From assembly GCA_019914995.1 (NCBI GenBank), contig CM034132.1, forward strand, positions 2,501 through 66,500: 64,000 bases of DNA, written 5' to 3'. Made by a program: the position numbers and the translations under genes. The DNA comes from Acanthochlamys bracteata. Taxonomy: Eukaryota > Streptophyta > Magnoliopsida > Pandanales > Velloziaceae. This document shows, in pieces, positions 61,378 through 64,000 of the stretch; position 1 is the stretch's first letter; every line of letters starts with the position of its first letter. Below the pieces are notes generated by a model. The model was given only the letters and a program-made list of their open reading frames with translations. It was not told the DNA's origin and did not search any database.

Positions 61378-62652
61378 TCACGCTGAAGCTTCTAATCTAG
61401 GTTCGAAGGAGAAGGCTGACACCACTTGCTTGGCCCTTCCATCTACATAATACTTGGGCAGCTCAGCCCACTGGCTTGACCAGAAATCATACATCAAACA
61501 GCTACTGAGCTGATTCGATGTCAGGCATATGAAGATTGAATCCCTGCAGCCTAAGCAGTTCACATCCGCTTGCTTCCCATGATAATCATGGGACATTGAT
61601 GGAGGCATTGCTGCTACTTGGTACCATGATCTATCACTCTTTGAGAATTTCCACACCCCGAGGCCTGTGGTTTCTAAGAACTCTGAGAGCAAGACCAACA
61701 TCAACTCTCCCTGGCACTGGATCATGTCAATGGAGTATTCAGAGTAGATTGGCAGTAGCCTTGGATACTCCATAGACGTTTTCCGATCAAGATTGCAGGC
61801 AATGACAGTTCCTGTGTCACTAAGAAAGTAGACTACTTCTTCACCATCTTCCATAATGAGCACCGCCGAGTATTGCTTCGAAGCGCTTCTCTGCATACTA
61901 GTAGCCACGACATCACCGGATTTACTGAGAAAATACATACTCTCATGTCCAGCCATGTCAAGCTCAACCGAGTACCCAGCATCTCCAGCCATGTCAAGCT
62001 CAACTGAGTTCCCAGACTTACGATGCAAATGGGCTTCATTCCCCCAGCTGTTGTTCTTGGAATCATACATTTTGAAGCATAGATTGGACAGGCCGCCGAA
62101 GATGAGAACGATCTTGTAAGAGCAACCGTCGGTGGAAGATGCATGCATGGCAATGGCGTGGAGTGGCTCTGTCCGATCAGAGAGACCAGGTAGCGGTAGC
62201 TCTCGGCAGGCACCTGTGATGGGATTGCAGACAGCAAAGCTACCTGAGTCAGTCCTGTAACAAATCAAACCGCCGCAAGAGGCTACAGGTATCAGTTTGC
62301 AGTATTCAGCTTGCTCAAAACGACGTGGGCGGTCGATGGTTTTCCAGCTGTTCTCGCTGGTGTCAAAAACAACGGGCTGGCTGTCTGCATCTTGTTCGAC
62401 CATGTACAACCATGGATCTCGGAAAGGTATCAGTGAGCAGGCCCTCTGGAATGTAGCGGAGGTCGCAACTGAGCTCCATCTCTTGCAAACGGAACGGAGT
62501 CGGAAGAAGCTTGAGGCTGGGAGCCAAGCAAGCACCCTTTCCAAGAGATCTTCGTTCAGTTCGTTCAGTAAGAAAACCTCCCCTGTTGCTTTCCTTTTCC
62601 TGCTTCTCTGTCGGGATACTTCATGAGGTTCATGATGATTCATCTTCTTCAA
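61378..62652 (-). CDS. F-box/kelch-repeat protein
   Basis: A single coding exon of 424 codons. A basic N-terminus (SRQRSRKRK) precedes the F-box at about residues 28-70 (LNEDLLERVLAWLPASSFFRLRSVCKRW), which binds SKP1 in an SCF ubiquitin ligase. The rest has kelch-like blades: RDPWLYMVEQ, a block starting GGLICYR and containing FAVCNPITGACRELPLP (~127-156), and later DRSWYQVAAMP and SSQWAELPKYY. Substrate unknown. It belongs to the plant FBK group with a single F-box and degenerate kelch repeats; I cannot name the exact ortholog. Start is the first ATG; M4 would be almost the same. An in-frame 36-base tandem duplication lies inside (61945-62016). A 5' untranslated intron upstream is likely. 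Confidence 0.93.
   Translation of the reverse strand: MKKMNHHEPHEVSRQRSRKRKATGEVFLLNELNEDLLERVLAWLPASSFFRLRSVCKRWSSVATSATFQRACSLIPFRDPWLYMVEQDADSQPVVFDTSENSWKTIDRPRRFEQAEYCKLIPVASCGGLICYRTDSGSFAVCNPITGACRELPLPGLSDRTEPLHAIAMHASSTDGCSYKIVLIFGGLSNLCFKMYDSKNNSWGNEAHLHRKSGNSVELDMAGDAGYSVELDMAGHESMYFLSKSGDVVATSMQRSASKQYSAVLIMEDGEEVVYFLSDTGTVIACNLDRKTSMEYPRLLPIYSEYSIDMIQCQGELMLVLLSEFLETTGLGVWKFSKSDRSWYQVAAMPPSMSHDYHGKQADVNCLGCRDSIFICLTSNQLSSCLMYDFWSSQWAELPKYYVDGRAKQVVSAFSFEPRLEASA
61945..62016 (-). repeat. In-frame 36-base tandem duplication within the F-box gene
   Basis: Two adjacent 36-base units (61945-61980 and 61981-62016) differ at 4 positions. They encode SVELDMAG twice, joined by DAGY. The reading frame is kept. 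Confidence 0.9.
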
Positions 62653-63060
62653 TCAGAACAGCTCGATCTCTGCAAAAGTAATGAACATGATGGATATGAT
62701 CAGGAGCGGTTTTCACTTTGTATGCAGTCATGGAACAGATTACACAAGAGAAACATATAGGCACATAGTTGAGAAAATTATTTTGAACAGAAGAACAGGA
62801 TCGTGGAGAAAATATACATTCTAATAACTTGTATTCTAAACTGGAGCAGCTAGACTCTCAGAGTATCTCCATATAAAATTCCACTTTCAGTTTCAAGAAA
62901 AAGATTGCAATTTTTCCACCTCTGAGATTACAACATACCAAATAAACCGTAAATAAGTGCACGATCCATATGGTACTCATACTTACAATAGCGGGGGACT
63001 GCAGAGAGTTAAGGAGAGAAGGGAAGAGCTGGAAAGTAGCTGACCTTGTTGTGTGACCGG
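62653..63060 (-). promoter_or_regulatory. 5' leader of the F-box gene with a probable 5' UTR intron
   Basis: On the minus strand, CAACAAG|GTCAGC at 63045/63044 is a good donor and TTTTGCAG|AGATCG at 62670/62669 a good acceptor, 17 bases above the ATG. This would make a 375-base intron in the 5' leader. Position and splice quality are the only evidence. Confidence 0.45.
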
Positions 63061-64000
63061 AGAATCGGCAAAGTGGGAGATGAGGATGAATGGGTTGTCT
63101 GATTTAGTACTGCCAAAGGCATGTTTCAAATTGAGTAAAACTCTGCTCTTTCGTTAGAATTGGAATTCCATTTCCTTTCTTTATTTTAATTATAAATAAA
63201 ATTAAAATTTTGAGTTCTCAAATTTTATACAAATAAAATTTAAATTTTATTATATTTTTTTTTTTAATTCACTTTCAAACTATTTTAACAATCAATTAAA
63301 ACATAAAAATTAAACTCTATTTTCATCTTATTAAAAAAATTTATTTTTTATTTTTTATTTTTACGTAATTCAGTTCCACTAATTTGAAATACACCTTAAA
63401 TGGCAGCAGCAGCACAGAGGAGTTGAAGGGAAACTTCGTGAGAAACCTCTTTTTGTTTGCGTTGACACGGAGCAACCAAGCGGGTAGACGAACACTGTTC
63501 AGAGAAAGAAAAGAAATGAAAAGCAAAACAAAGGAGAGGAGATTGTGGTGGTGTGCGGGCGTGTGGTGAAGGAAGAGGTGAAGAAAGAAAAGCTACTCAA
63601 AGTTAGAAAGAAATAAATAAAGTAAGAAAGAAAAGGGACGAGAAAACCTTGTTGTTGTTTAATAACCGAAGAAGCAGTGTTCTATTAGACGCGAAACTAA
63701 TAAAGAAGGTAAAGAAAAGAAAAGCAAGAGAAAAAAATTTTCTTTTTAAAAAGAAAAACACAAAGAGAAAGAGGGGACTTTCTTTCGTTTGCACTGTACT
63801 TTCTCACTACTATTCTTCTGCTTAAAAACAAAAGAAGAAAGAACGAGCGAGGAGAAAACACATGCGAGGGAGGGTTGACACTCGTTCCCTTCACTCACTC
63901 GTTCATCAGCGGTAGACCGTGAAAGTCCGAGAAAGGAACAATAACAAACAAAAATAAATAAATAAAAAATTATCATTTCTGAATGCTCACAGTCAGCCGA
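63061..64000. other. Non-coding flank, no gene supported
   Basis: AT-rich at 63180-63370, then strongly purine-rich on the plus strand from about 63500 to the end (many AAAGAAAG and GAGAAA runs). Overlapping minus-strand frames here are Ser/Phe/Leu-rich products of this composition. The purine-rich block could be the upstream or leader region of a gene beyond the window. Confidence 0.5.

Noticed and set aside
63341-63976. Overlapping minus-strand frames rich in Phe, Leu and Ser
   Set aside because: They are products of a purine-rich plus strand with biased composition; no domain or motif.
1-64000. CRISPR arrays, bacterial operons, viral capsid genes or other exotic systems
   Set aside because: No regularly spaced direct repeats with unique spacers, no polycistronic gene arrays and no capsid-like proteins; the only dense repeat is the telomere.

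Overview
The window is the end of a flowering-plant nuclear chromosome. It opens with about 427 bases of the plant telomere repeat (CCCTAAA)n on the strand expected for a left chromosome end. The genes that follow have many short GT-AG introns and belong to plant families. I cannot name the species from sequence alone.

Layout: 1-427 telomere. 428-9300 is AT-rich subtelomere with a few exon-like segments of an unidentified minus-strand gene and one short inverted-repeat element. 9398-9586 is a relic of an APX6/APX-R type peroxidase. 10040-13677 (minus) is an intact 13-exon metallophosphoesterase of the MPPE1/PGAP5 (Cdc1) family. 13740-18420 is gene-poor and AT-rich, with two old tandem duplications. 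18863-20458 (plus) is an intact GPI-anchored GH17 beta-1,3-glucanase with an X8 domain. 20997-23768 (minus) is a decayed DEAH-box helicase of the RID1/DEAH10 type, head-to-head with the next gene. 23924-45471 (plus) is a complete 55-exon TARGET OF RAPAMYCIN (TOR) gene of 2506 codons. 46362-48672 (minus) is a kinase-only remnant of a STRUBBELIG-family receptor kinase. 49382-49450 is a damaged tRNA-His. 50167-53399 (minus) is an intact 9-exon 20S proteasome alpha-5 gene. 53837-56352 (plus) is a decayed RAD51. 58042-60336 (plus) is a frame-broken remorin. 61378-62652 (minus) is an intact F-box/kelch gene. The last kilobase holds no gene I can support.

Five protein genes are intact (MPPE1-like, GH17, TOR, PAE, F-box). 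Five protein-gene relics are interleaved with them: APX-R, RID1, SRF, RAD51 and remorin. The better-preserved relics keep intron positions, so they are decayed genomic copies, not retrocopies. This is the pattern of duplicate loss (fractionation) after whole-genome duplication. From memory, the order MPPE1-like, SRF, PAE, remorin also occurs on Arabidopsis chromosome 1 (At1g53710, At1g53730, At1g53850, At1g53860), which would make this an ancestral block.

The genes do not form an operon or pathway. Their products act in growth signalling (TOR), protein turnover (proteasome, F-box), GPI-anchor processing (MPPE1-like) and callose metabolism at the wall (GH17). I found no previously undescribed system. 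The most notable points are TOR about 24 kb from a telomere, the run of decayed duplicates, a probable GC-AG intron in TOR, and a small inverted-repeat element with a subterminal hairpin present twice.
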